A stretch of 64,000 nt of DNA. Source: Inquilinus ginsengisoli_A. GTDB lineage: Bacteria; Pseudomonadota; Alphaproteobacteria; DSM-16000; Inquilinaceae. The translations under genes were made by a program, and so were the position numbers. The first letter of the stretch is position 1. Every line of letters starts with the position of its first letter. Positions 8,814 through 17,903 of this stretch are shown piece after piece. The notes under the pieces were generated by a model. That model was not told the origin of the DNA. It did not search any database and was given only the letters and a program-made list of their open reading frames with translations. The DNA is taken from NCBI RefSeq assembly GCF_031453975.1, contig NZ_JAVDPW010000016.1, forward strand, positions 62,001 through 126,000, in the 5' to 3' direction.

Positions 8814-8948
8814 GCCTGGCCGATCATCGACTGCCACCGCTGCCCTGGTCCCCGCATCCCGCCCCGCCGGCGACGAGGCCGACGCTGCAACCTGCCGGCA
8901 ATGGCCGGGCGAATGCAACGGATGGCATCGGCGGGCCCGGCCGCTCCG

Positions 8949-9419
8949 TCACAGCTCCGGCTTGGCCACCATCAGCCACAGGATGCCCAGCACGGCGGCG
9001 AAGGCGGGAAAGCCGAAGGCGAACCAGATGTGGTACAGCCGCCGGTACTCCGGCGGCAGCGCCGCGCCGCGCGCGACGGCATCGCGGGCCAGGTTGCGCA
9101 TCCGCCATTGCAGCCACACCACCGGCAGCCAGAAGGCCCCGGCGACGAGATAGAGCAGGAGGCTGAGCCCGATCCAGCCCTCGAACAGGGGATAGCCGGC
9201 GGTCCGCGCCAGCAGCGCGCCGGTGATCGGCTGGACCACGACGGCGGAGGCGGTGAACAGCATGTCGGCGATCACCACCACCCCGGCGGTGTGGGCGATC
9301 AGCGCCGCGTCGCCGGTGCGGTGCGCCATGACCATGAAGAAGGCGATGCCGGCGCCGGTGCCGAACAGCACGGTGGCGCCGATCACATGCAGGGTCTTCA
9401 GCAGCTCGTAGGTATCCAT
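8949..9419 (-). CDS. DUF2269 family integral membrane protein
   Basis: A 156-residue protein with four predicted membrane helices and the DUF2269 pattern: L-K-x-L-H-V-I-G-A at residues 7-15, then F-x-x-x-x-x-V-x-Q-P-x-T-G near residue 57, and L-P-P-E-Y-R-x-L-Y-x-x-W before the last helix. Its ATG overlaps the TGA of the upstream SDR gene, so the two are translationally coupled. DUF2269 has no established activity. The recurrent pairing with an NAD(P)-binding/DoxX-like protein suggests a shared membrane redox function, which is inference. Confidence 0.8.
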   Translation of the reverse strand: MDTYELLKTLHVIGATVLFGTGAGIAFFMVMAHRTGDAALIAHTAGVVVIADMLFTASAVVVQPITGALLARTAGYPLFEGWIGLSLLLYLVAGAFWLPVVWLQWRMRNLARDAVARGAALPPEYRRLYHIWFAFGFPAFAAVLGILWLMVAKPEL

Positions 9420-10714
9420 CAGCGCTCATCCAGCATCGCCAGGGCGGCCAGGGCCAGCACCGCGCCGGGGATCACCTTGACCAGGGGGCCCAGCGGGTCG
9501 GCCCACAGGTCGGGGCGCAGCAGGGTGCCGCCGAGCAGATAGGCGGCGGAGACCGCGACCATGCCGAGCAGCGCCGGCCCGGCGCTGCGCCGGAAACAGG
9601 CCAGGACCGCCAGCGTCAGGTCGACCGCCGAGCCGATGCCCACCGTTGCGACGGCCAGCCCGGCCGGCACTCCGGCGTCGCGCAGCACCGCGGCGGCCTG
9701 GTCGAGGCGTGCCAGGCCGATCAGGCCGGAGGCCAGCCAGAACAGAATCAGCGCCGCGAAGGCCAACGGCTTGAGGAAGTAGAGCCGGGCGAACCAGCGC
9801 TCCTGCACCCCCGACGGCCAGCCGGCCAGCATCTCGGCCAGGGATCGGGGGCGGAGCCCGAGCACCCGCTGCCAGGTCTTGCCGTCGCCGGCGATGCCCA
9901 TGCGCAGCTGGGCCAGGGCGGTGCTGCGCATCGGGCTGCGCCAGCCCAGCCGGGCGATCGCATCGCTGGCGACGGCCGAGATCCGGGCCAGCCCCGTCGG
10001 CAGGCGCAGCACCGGCGCCGGGGGCAGGCCCAGCCAGCCGCGCAGCGCGACCAGCAGCTCGGCCAGCCGCACCGGATCGGGATGCATCAGGTCGAGCGCG
10101 ATCCGGGCCGGTGCGGCGGGGTCGATGGCGCGGCCCACGGCTTCGGCGACATCCTCGGCCGAGACGAGCTGCACCACGCTGTCGGCATGGACCGCGGGGA
10201 TGATGCCGGGAAAGCCGGCCAGGCCGCGCAGCAGGGCGGTGCCGCCATAGGCGGCGGGCGCCAGCACCAGGCCGGGGCGCAGCACCACCCAGTCGAGGTC
10301 GAGGCCGGCCAGCGCCGCCTCTGCCGCCTGCTTGGTGGCGTTGAACGCGGTCTCGCGCCCGGCGCCGACGGCGGCGGCCGAGACATGCACCACCCGGCGG
10401 ATGCCCGCCGCGGCGCAGGCGCGGTACAGCGCCAGGGCGCCGTCGACATGCACGGCGCGCAGGTCGTCGCGCGGGCTGTCCTGCAGCGCGCCGGCGCAGT
10501 TGACCACGGCGTCGATGCCGGCGAGATGCGGGGCCCAATCCTGCGGCCGCCGCATCGCCGCCAGATCGGCCGCGACCCAGCGCGCATAGGGGAACCGCCG
10601 CGCCGCCATCCGGATCTCGCGCCCGGCGCCGACCACGGCATGGCCCTGCCGGTGCAGCCGGCTGAGGACATAGCCGCCGATCAGCCCGTAGCCGCCGATC
10701 ACCAGAACCCGCAT
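9419..10714 (-). CDS. SDR-like NAD(P)-binding protein fused to a DoxX-like membrane domain
   Basis: A 431-residue protein from the ATG at 10714, which has GGAG five bases upstream; a TTG-initiated extension to 10741 is less likely. Residues 1-~280 form an atypical short-chain dehydrogenase with the dinucleotide loop V-I-G-G-Y-G-L-I-G-G-Y. It lacks a clear Y-x-x-x-K pair, so it is closer to NAD(P)H-binding/NmrA-like proteins. Residues ~300-431 hold four membrane helices of the DoxX-like family. It forms an operon with the overlapping DUF2269 gene. The MITE-like element at 10799-10940 lies directly upstream and may carry or displace its promoter. Confidence 0.82.
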   Translation of the reverse strand: MRVLVIGGYGLIGGYVLSRLHRQGHAVVGAGREIRMAARRFPYARWVAADLAAMRRPQDWAPHLAGIDAVVNCAGALQDSPRDDLRAVHVDGALALYRACAAAGIRRVVHVSAAAVGAGRETAFNATKQAAEAALAGLDLDWVVLRPGLVLAPAAYGGTALLRGLAGFPGIIPAVHADSVVQLVSAEDVAEAVGRAIDPAAPARIALDLMHPDPVRLAELLVALRGWLGLPPAPVLRLPTGLARISAVASDAIARLGWRSPMRSTALAQLRMGIAGDGKTWQRVLGLRPRSLAEMLAGWPSGVQERWFARLYFLKPLAFAALILFWLASGLIGLARLDQAAAVLRDAGVPAGLAVATVGIGSAVDLTLAVLACFRRSAGPALLGMVAVSAAYLLGGTLLRPDLWADPLGPLVKVIPGAVLALAALAMLDER

Positions 10715-10798
10715 GGATGCTCCGAATCCCCCATCAGCCAACGCGGCCCAAGATGCGGGGGCGTGTCGCCACCTGCAAGCGACGGCGCGGCGGCCTTA

Positions 10799-10940
10799 GA
10801 GACCGTTTGGAAATGCGCTGGCGTGAGTCGGCTGGCGGTGGTTTCGAGAACCGGAGCGCAGCGCACGTTTGGTGCGTGAGCACCGGAAGCGGAGAAACCG
10901 CCGTCAGACGGCCGCGCCAGTAGCATTTACAGACGGTCTC
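10799..10940. mobile_element. MITE-like 142-bp imperfect palindrome flanked by TA
   Basis: The left end reads GAGACCGTTTGGAAATGC and the right end, read inward, GAGACCGTCTGTAAATGC (16 of 18 identical). The rest of the element also folds back on itself as an imperfect palindrome. Both ends are flanked by TA (10797-10798 and 10941-10942), the target duplication of IS630/Tc1-type transposons. No reading frame is inside, so this would be a non-autonomous element. The right-hand TA forms part of the stop codon of the osmC-type gene (TAG at 10942-10940). The family assignment needs a search of the rest of the genome for further copies. Confidence 0.65.
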
Positions 10941-11401
10941 TAGTCCAGGCGGGTCTCGATCGCGGTCTTCACCGAATTGGCCAGGAAGCACTGGTCGTGC
11001 GCCGCATGGTGCATCGCCTCCTCGGCGGCGCGGTCGGGGGCCGTCCCGGCATAGGTCACGCGCGGGTTCAGCACAACGTGGGTGACGGCGAGCCGGCCGT
11101 CGCCGTTCTTCTCCATCACCCCCTCGGCGGTGTCGCTGTAGCTGTCGACGACGAATCGGCGCTTGGCCGCGATCGACAGGAAGGTCAGCATGTGGCAGCT
11201 GGCCAGGGCGGCGATATAGGCCTCCTCCGGATCGACCGGCTCCGAGGCCGAGAAGGGCAGCGGCACGACATGCGGGGAGGCCGAGGCCGGCACCTCGACG
11301 CCGCCGTCGAAGCGCCAGAGATGCACCCGGCTGTAGCGGCCGTCGGTGAAGGCGATGTCCGGCGGGCGCTGCCACAGCACGGTGGCCTGATAGTGGCTCA
11401 T
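10940..11401 (-). CDS. OsmC/Ohr family peroxide-reducing protein
   Basis: A 153-residue OsmC-like protein. The two redox cysteines expected of the family are present: Cys69 in A-S-C-H-M and Cys138 in D-Q-C-F-L. The usual alpha/beta core lies around them. OsmC-type proteins are homodimeric thiol peroxidases that reduce organic hydroperoxides. Its ATG overlaps the TGA of the upstream GntR gene by four bases, so it is co-expressed with that regulator and probably controlled by it. The stop codon is formed at the border of the MITE-like element; the protein length is still normal for the family. Confidence 0.88.
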   Translation of the reverse strand: MSHYQATVLWQRPPDIAFTDGRYSRVHLWRFDGGVEVPASASPHVVPLPFSASEPVDPEEAYIAALASCHMLTFLSIAAKRRFVVDSYSDTAEGVMEKNGDGRLAVTHVVLNPRVTYAGTAPDRAAEEAMHHAAHDQCFLANSVKTAIETRLD

Positions 11402-12015
11402 GGGGTGTCTCCCGGTTGCAGATCGACGGCTGCCCGCAGATGGGCGGCAAGGGCGGCGATTGCGGCGGCGGAGTCGCCGTCGCGGCAGGCCGCCAGGATA
11501 CTCTCGTGCTGCGCCGCCATCGTGGCGCGGAAGACCGAGCCCGGGGGTTGCAGGGTGTAGGAGCGCCGGCCCTCGCGGCGCAGCGAATCGACCAGGCGCA
11601 GCATCCGGGCATTGCCGCAGGCGGCGTAGAGGGCGGCGTGGAAGGCGACGTCCAGCTCCTCGATCGCCGCCGGGTCCTCCTCCTCGACCAGATCCTCGGC
11701 CAGCCGCTCCGCCCGGCGCAGGGCGCGGGCGTCCAGCCGGGGCAGGGACAGGCGCAGGGCCTCGCCCTCGACCAGGATGCGCAGCGCCGCCAGCTCCCGC
11801 GCGTCCTCCGCCGACAGGCCGGCGACGGCCAGGCCGCGGTCGGACCGGCGCACCACCAGCCCTTCGGCCAGCAGCCGGTCCAGCGCCTGGCGCACCGGCT
11901 GGCGGCTGACGCCGAACCGGGTCGCCAGGATTTCCTGCCGCAGCACCGTGTCCGGCGGCAGGGCCCGGGTTTCGATGTCGTGCCGCAACATGTCGACGAT
12001 CAGGTTTGGATCCAT
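11398..12015 (-). CDS. GntR-family transcriptional regulator (FCD type)
   Basis: A 205-residue regulator. The N-terminal winged helix (residues ~8-70) has the GntR pattern F-G-V-S-R-Q-P-V-R-Q-A-L-D-R-L-L-A-E-G-L-V. The C-terminal domain (residues ~80-200) is an all-helical FCD effector domain with the conserved D-x-x-x-H-x-A-L-Y-x-A segment that binds a metal or carboxylate ligand. It is the first gene of an operon with the osmC-type gene. The start codon lies at the exact centre of a 22-bp perfect palindrome, an obvious candidate for autoregulation. There is no clear Shine-Dalgarno sequence before this ATG. Confidence 0.88.
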   Translation of the reverse strand: MDPNLIVDMLRHDIETRALPPDTVLRQEILATRFGVSRQPVRQALDRLLAEGLVVRRSDRGLAVAGLSAEDARELAALRILVEGEALRLSLPRLDARALRRAERLAEDLVEEEDPAAIEELDVAFHAALYAACGNARMLRLVDSLRREGRRSYTLQPPGSVFRATMAAQHESILAACRDGDSAAAIAALAAHLRAAVDLQPGDTP

Positions 12016-12025
12016 GGATCCAAAC
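12004..12025. promoter_or_regulatory. 22-bp perfect palindrome over the GntR start codon (putative operator)
   Basis: The half site GTTTGGATCCA is followed directly by its reverse complement. It contains two overlapping GGATCC cores and TTGGATCC...GGATCCAA arms, resembling the T-T-G-N(4)-C-A-A type sites bound by FCD-class GntR proteins. The gntR ATG (12015-12013) lies inside it, so repressor binding would block initiation directly. Confidence 0.6.
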
Positions 12026-12129
12026 TATCGGTGCGAGCGGAGACCGTCAAGCGGGCGTTCGTCGCAGCCCCTTGCCCGGCGCCGCCGATACTGGGAGGGA
12101 TAGGGCGAACCGGAGGACCTTGAGCGGCG

Positions 12130-13581
12130 ATGAATGCCTTTTGGACGACCTACTGGCCGCACATCACCCTGGCGCTGAGCATCGTGGTCGGCGTCGGCGC
12201 CGCGATCCATGCGGCGATGACCAAGGAGGATGTGCGCGCCGCCACCGGCTGGGTCGGCGTCATCCTGCTCAGCCCGATCCTCGGCGCCTTCATCTATCTG
12301 GTGATCGGCATCAACCGGGTGCGCCGCGCCGCGATCGTGCGCCGCCGGCGCCGGGCCGGCGCCGAGGCGGGCGGCCGCGGGCCGGATGCGCAGGCCGCGG
12401 ATGTCGTCCCGGCCTCCGCCCCGCAATTCGCGTCGCTGCAGCGGGTCGGCGACCGGATCTCGCCCTTCGTGGTGACGCCGGGCAACGACCTGGTGCTGCT
12501 CCACGGGGGCGACGAGACCTATCCGGCGATGCTGGCGGCGATCCGCGGCGCGCAATCCTCGATCGCGCTGCAGAGCTACATCTTCGACAACGACCCGGTC
12601 GGGCGCGAGATCGCCGAGGCGCTGATCGAGGCGCGCGGCCGCGGGGTCGAGGTGCGGGTGCTGATCGACGCCATCGGCGCGCGCTATTCGCGGCCGCCCA
12701 TCATCCCGCTGCTGCGGGGCGGCGGCGTGACCACGGCGCGGTTCATGAGCAACATCATCGGGCTGAAGCTGCCCTATGCCAATCTGCGCAGCCACCGCAA
12801 GCTGCTGATCGTCGATGGCGAGACCGCCTTCACCGGCGGCATGAACATCCGGGCCGCGTTCACCACCGCCCATGCCGACGGCGAGCCGGCCCGCGACACC
12901 CATGCCCGCATCCGGGGGCCGCTGCTGCAGGCGCTGCACGCCGCCTTCGTCCAGGACTGGCGCTTCACCACCGGCGAGCGGCTGTCGGGCCGGGCCTGGC
13001 AGGTGCCGGCGCCGCCGGAAGGGTCGCCCGCATCGGTGCTGGCCCGCGCCATCCTGTCGGGCCCGGACCACGACCTCGGTTCCAACCACAGCCTGGTGAT
13101 GGGGGCGATCGCGGTGGCGCAGGAGTCGATCCGGATCTGCTCGCCCTATTTCCTGCCCGACCAGATCCTGGTCGGCGCGCTGGCCGTCGCGGCACGGCGC
13201 GGCATCGCGGTCGACATCGTCATCCCCGACGCCAACAACCTCACCCTGGTCGACTACGCGATGACGGCGCAGCTCGACCAGCTGCTGGCGCCAGGCTGCC
13301 GCATCTGGCGGGCGACCGGCCCGTTCGACCATTCCAAGCTGATGGCGGTGGACGGCGCCTGGGCCCTGATCGGGTCCTCGAACCTCGATCCGCGCAGCCT
13401 GCGCCTGAACTTCGAGCTGGATGTCGAGATCTACGACCGCGGCATTGCCGGCGAGATCGACGCCGGCATCCGCCGCCGCATCGCCTCGGCCCGGGCCGAG
13501 ACCCTGGCGACGCTGCGGGCCCGGCCGCTGCTGAAGCGGATCCGCAACCGCGCGGTCTGGCTGGCCTCGCCGTACCTCTAG
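12130..13581 (+). CDS. cls: Cardiolipin synthase (phospholipase D superfamily)
   Basis: A 483-residue membrane-associated enzyme that condenses two phosphatidylglycerols, or transfers a phosphatidyl group, to make cardiolipin. Two N-terminal hydrophobic helices (residues ~10-30 and ~40-62) precede the PLD-like part. Both HKD catalytic motifs are present: H222-R-K-L-L-I-V-D with G-G-M-N-I after it, and H401-S-K-L-M-A-V-D with G-S-S-N-L-D-P-R-S after it. The length matches bacterial ClsA-type enzymes. It stands alone between the divergent gntR operon and the DUF2585 gene. A GGAGG lies 13 bases before the ATG, a little farther than ideal. Confidence 0.92.
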   Translation: MNAFWTTYWPHITLALSIVVGVGAAIHAAMTKEDVRAATGWVGVILLSPILGAFIYLVIGINRVRRAAIVRRRRRAGAEAGGRGPDAQAADVVPASAPQFASLQRVGDRISPFVVTPGNDLVLLHGGDETYPAMLAAIRGAQSSIALQSYIFDNDPVGREIAEALIEARGRGVEVRVLIDAIGARYSRPPIIPLLRGGGVTTARFMSNIIGLKLPYANLRSHRKLLIVDGETAFTGGMNIRAAFTTAHADGEPARDTHARIRGPLLQALHAAFVQDWRFTTGERLSGRAWQVPAPPEGSPASVLARAILSGPDHDLGSNHSLVMGAIAVAQESIRICSPYFLPDQILVGALAVAARRGIAVDIVIPDANNLTLVDYAMTAQLDQLLAPGCRIWRATGPFDHSKLMAVDGAWALIGSSNLDPRSLRLNFELDVEIYDRGIAGEIDAGIRRRIASARAETLATLRARPLLKRIRNRAVWLASPYL

Positions 13582-13684
13582 GACGCTGCCATGCCCTCCG
13601 GGGTGGTTCGATTCGTCCATTGCGAATGGTTCGCAGCCATTCGGACGTGCTATGTCTGTTCCATCCTGGGGGGAGTCTCGAAGC

Positions 13685-14260
13685 GTGACCTGGTTCGACC
13701 GGCTGCCGCGGCGTGCCTACCTGCTGATCGGCCTCGGCCTGATCGCGGCGACGGCGGCCATCCTGCTGGCCATGGGCCGGGTGCCGATCTGCACCTGCGG
13801 CACGGTCAAGCTGTGGACGTCGGACGTGCTCAGCTCCGACAACTCACAGCACATCGCCGACTGGTACACGCCGTCGCACATCATCCACGGCTTCCTGTTC
13901 TTCGGCCTGCTGTGGCTGGTGGCCCGGCGCCTGCCGGTGAAGGCCCGGGCGATCATCGCCATCCTGGTCGAATGCGCCTGGGAGATCGCCGAGAACAGCC
14001 CTGTCATCATCGACCGCTACCGCGAGGCGACGATCGCGCTGGGCTACACCGGCGACAGCGTGATCAACTCGGTCTCCGACATCTCCTTCATGCTGCTCGG
14101 TTTCTTCTTCGCCTCGCGGGCGCCGCTGTGGCTGACCGTGGCGATCGCCATCTTCTTCGAACTGTTCACCGGCTGGCTGATCCGCGACAACCTGGCCCTG
14201 AACATCCTGATGCTGGTCCACCCGCTCGACTCGGTCCGGGCGTGGCAGGGCGGCGCCTGA
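13685..14260 (+). CDS. DUF2585 / UPF0314 family membrane protein
   Basis: About 191 residues if started at the GTG at 13685, which is preceded by GGGGGAG at a nine-base spacing; an in-frame ATG at 13652 would add 11 residues. It has four hydrophobic segments and the conserved UPF0314 blocks: W-T-S-x-V-x-S-x-D-N-S-Q-H-x-x-D-W-Y-T-x-S-H-I-x-H-G and V-E-x-x-W-E-x-x-E-N-S-x-x-I-I-D-R-Y-R. The family is found mainly in alphaproteobacteria and its function is unknown. The exporter gene follows after 21 bp and is probably co-transcribed. Confidence 0.85.
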   Translation: MTWFDRLPRRAYLLIGLGLIAATAAILLAMGRVPICTCGTVKLWTSDVLSSDNSQHIADWYTPSHIIHGFLFFGLLWLVARRLPVKARAIIAILVECAWEIAENSPVIIDRYREATIALGYTGDSVINSVSDISFMLLGFFFASRAPLWLTVAIAIFFELFTGWLIRDNLALNILMLVHPLDSVRAWQGGA

Positions 14261-14281
14261 TTTTGCCGATAAGATGATCCG

Positions 14282-16000
<1,719 letters not shown>

Positions 16001-16019
16001 CCGGTCGTTCGGTCAATCG

Positions 16020-16916
16020 TCAGCCGGCCCAGCCCTTCACCGTCAGCATGGCATCGGCGAAAGCCGCGGGCGCCTCCTGCGGCAGGTTGTGGCCGATGCC
16101 TGGGGTGACCACCCGGTGCTCGTGCCGGCCGGTGAAGTGCGGGGCGTGCCCGGCGGTGCCGCCGATCGCCATCACCCCGTCGGCGTCGCCGTCCAAGGTC
16201 AGCGCCGGCACCGTGATCGGCGGCTGCGCCGCCAGCCGGCGCTCGACCGCCGCCACCGCAGGATCGCCGTCGACCAGGGCGTAGCGGTGGCGGTAGGAGT
16301 GGATCACCACCGCGACGAAATCGGGGTTGTCGAAGGCCCCGGCGCTGCGGTCGTAGGTGGCGTCGTCGAAGCGCCATTCCGGCGACCACAGCCGCCACAG
16401 CAGGCGGCACAGGTCGCGCCGGTTGCGCTCCAGCCCCAGCCGCCCACGCTCGCCATGGAAATAGTACTGGTACCAGTAGCGCAGCTCGGCCTCGGGGGAC
16501 GCAGGCTCGCCCGACTTGGCGATGTTCTGGATGTTGTAGCCGTTGACCGAGACCAGGCCGCGCGCCCGTTCCGGCCACAGCGCCGCGACGATGCAGGCGG
16601 CCCGCCCGCCCCAGTCATAGCCGCCCAGCACCGCCGCTTCGATCTCCAGCGCATCCAGCAGCATCAGCAGATCATGGCCCAGCGCCGCCTGCTCGCCCGA
16701 CCGCGGCGTGTCGGCCGACCGGAACCGGGTCGGGCCGTAGCCGCGCAGATAGGGCACGATCACCCGGGCGCCCTGGGCGGCGAGGCTCGGCGCCACCGCG
16801 TCGTAGCTGCGGATGTCGTAGGGGAAGCCGTGCAGCAGCACCGCCGGCCAGCCGGCCGGGTCGCCGGTCTCCTCATAGGCGACGGTCAGCACTCCGGCAT
16901 CGATCTGCTTCAGCAT
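16020..16916 (-). CDS. Alpha/beta hydrolase, epoxide-hydrolase/haloalkane-dehalogenase type
   Basis: A 298-residue hydrolase starting at the ATG at 16916 with AGGAG upstream; an in-frame extension to 16943 is unlikely. The oxyanion motif is H-G-F-P-Y (residues 29-33). The nucleophile elbow is G-G-Y-D101-W-G-G, so the nucleophile is Asp rather than Ser, as in epoxide hydrolases and haloalkane dehalogenases. The catalytic His is in T-P-G-I-G-H near the C-terminus. The substrate is unknown. It lies 43 bp downstream of the phzF-like gene on the same strand and its end faces the exporter gene. Confidence 0.83.
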   Translation of the reverse strand: MLKQIDAGVLTVAYEETGDPAGWPAVLLHGFPYDIRSYDAVAPSLAAQGARVIVPYLRGYGPTRFRSADTPRSGEQAALGHDLLMLLDALEIEAAVLGGYDWGGRAACIVAALWPERARGLVSVNGYNIQNIAKSGEPASPEAELRYWYQYYFHGERGRLGLERNRRDLCRLLWRLWSPEWRFDDATYDRSAGAFDNPDFVAVVIHSYRHRYALVDGDPAVAAVERRLAAQPPITVPALTLDGDADGVMAIGGTAGHAPHFTGRHEHRVVTPGIGHNLPQEAPAAFADAMLTVKGWAG

Positions 16917-16959
16917 GGCGGGACTCCTGAACCAACGCGGCATTGGAACACAGACTAGG

Positions 16960-17751
16960 TCACCCCGGCAGTCGGACCACCCCGCGCATGAAGGTCACGG
17001 CCTGGCCGGACAGCAGCACGCGGTCGCCTTGCAGCCGACAGCCCAGCCGGCCGCCGCGGCGCGAGCACTGCACCGCGCTCAGCACCGTCCGCCCCAGCTT
17101 GGCCGCCCAATACGGCACCAGCGTCGCATGGATCGACCCGGTCACCGGGTCCTCCGGGATGCCGTAGCTCGGCGCGAAATAGCGCGAGGCGATGTCGGCG
17201 CTGGCGCCGCGGCCGGTGACGACAAGGCCGAGCGGGTGCAGCCCGGCGATGCGCAGCAGGTCGGGCACCACCGCCCGCACCGCCGCCTCGTCCGGCAGCT
17301 CGACGAACAGGTTCTCGAAGTTGCGGAACACCGCCTGCACCTGGCCACCGAACAGCTCCGCCACCAGCGATGGCGGCGGGTCGGCCGGCTCGGGCGGCAG
17401 GGCCGGGATGTCGAGCACATAGCGGTCATCCGTCCGGGTCACCGCCAGCCGGCCGACCCGGGTGTGGAACGCCAGCTCTCCGGCCTCGCCCAGCTCGGCG
17501 GCCAGCACATGGGCGGTGGCCAGGGTGGCGTGGCCGCAGAAATCGACCTCGTGCACCGGGGTGAACCAGCGCAGGTCCCAGCCGGCCGCGGCGCGCCGGG
17601 CGAAGGCGGTCTCGGCCAGGTTGTTCTCCTCGGCGATCGCCTGCAGCACCGCATCCGGCAGCCAGTCGTCCAGGACCAGCACCGCCGCAGGGTTGCCGCC
17701 GAACACCCGGTCGGCGAAGGCATCGACCTGGTGCATCGTCAGCTCGCGCAT
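16960..17751 (-). CDS. PhzF family isomerase-like protein
   Basis: A 263-residue member of the PhzF family (diaminopimelate-epimerase fold). The N-terminal signature is V-D-A-F-A-D-R-V-F-G-G-N-P-A-A-V (residues 9-24). The proposed catalytic Glu47 is in N-L-A-E-T-A-F, with G-x-x-D-I-A-S-R-Y-F and the E-D-P-V-T-G-S segment in the second lobe. True PhzF catalyses a late isomerisation in phenazine synthesis. No other phz genes are present, so this is one of the common stand-alone homologues whose substrate is unknown. It is probably co-transcribed with the downstream epoxide-hydrolase-like gene. Confidence 0.85.
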   Translation of the reverse strand: MRELTMHQVDAFADRVFGGNPAAVLVLDDWLPDAVLQAIAEENNLAETAFARRAAAGWDLRWFTPVHEVDFCGHATLATAHVLAAELGEAGELAFHTRVGRLAVTRTDDRYVLDIPALPPEPADPPPSLVAELFGGQVQAVFRNFENLFVELPDEAAVRAVVPDLLRIAGLHPLGLVVTGRGASADIASRYFAPSYGIPEDPVTGSIHATLVPYWAAKLGRTVLSAVQCSRRGGRLGCRLQGDRVLLSGQAVTFMRGVVRLPG

Positions 17752-17903
17752 CGCCCCTCCATCCCCGCCTCCTGCCCGGCCCGGCCGAATTCGCCGTGAA
17801 GTGACCTCGGTAACACGCGGATCGGCCCGGGGTGCGGCACCTTTGTCGTGATTTCACCAGGAGGCCGGCCGCCCGGCCAGCCTCGATAGAGGGAGCGATT
17901 ATC

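Noticed and set aside
12025..13620. 531-codon frame antisense to the cardiolipin synthase gene
   Set aside because: The sense strand has both HKD motifs; the antisense product is a low-complexity Arg/Gly/Gln-rich sequence.
13623..13643. CGAATGG-N7-CCATTCG inverted repeat between cls and the DUF2585 gene
   Set aside because: Short arms, no T tract and no regulator nearby; it could be a weak terminator or operator but the support is too thin for a feature.
16960..17751. Phenazine biosynthesis locus
   Set aside because: Only a PhzF-family homologue is present; none of the other phz genes occurs, and stand-alone PhzF proteins are common.
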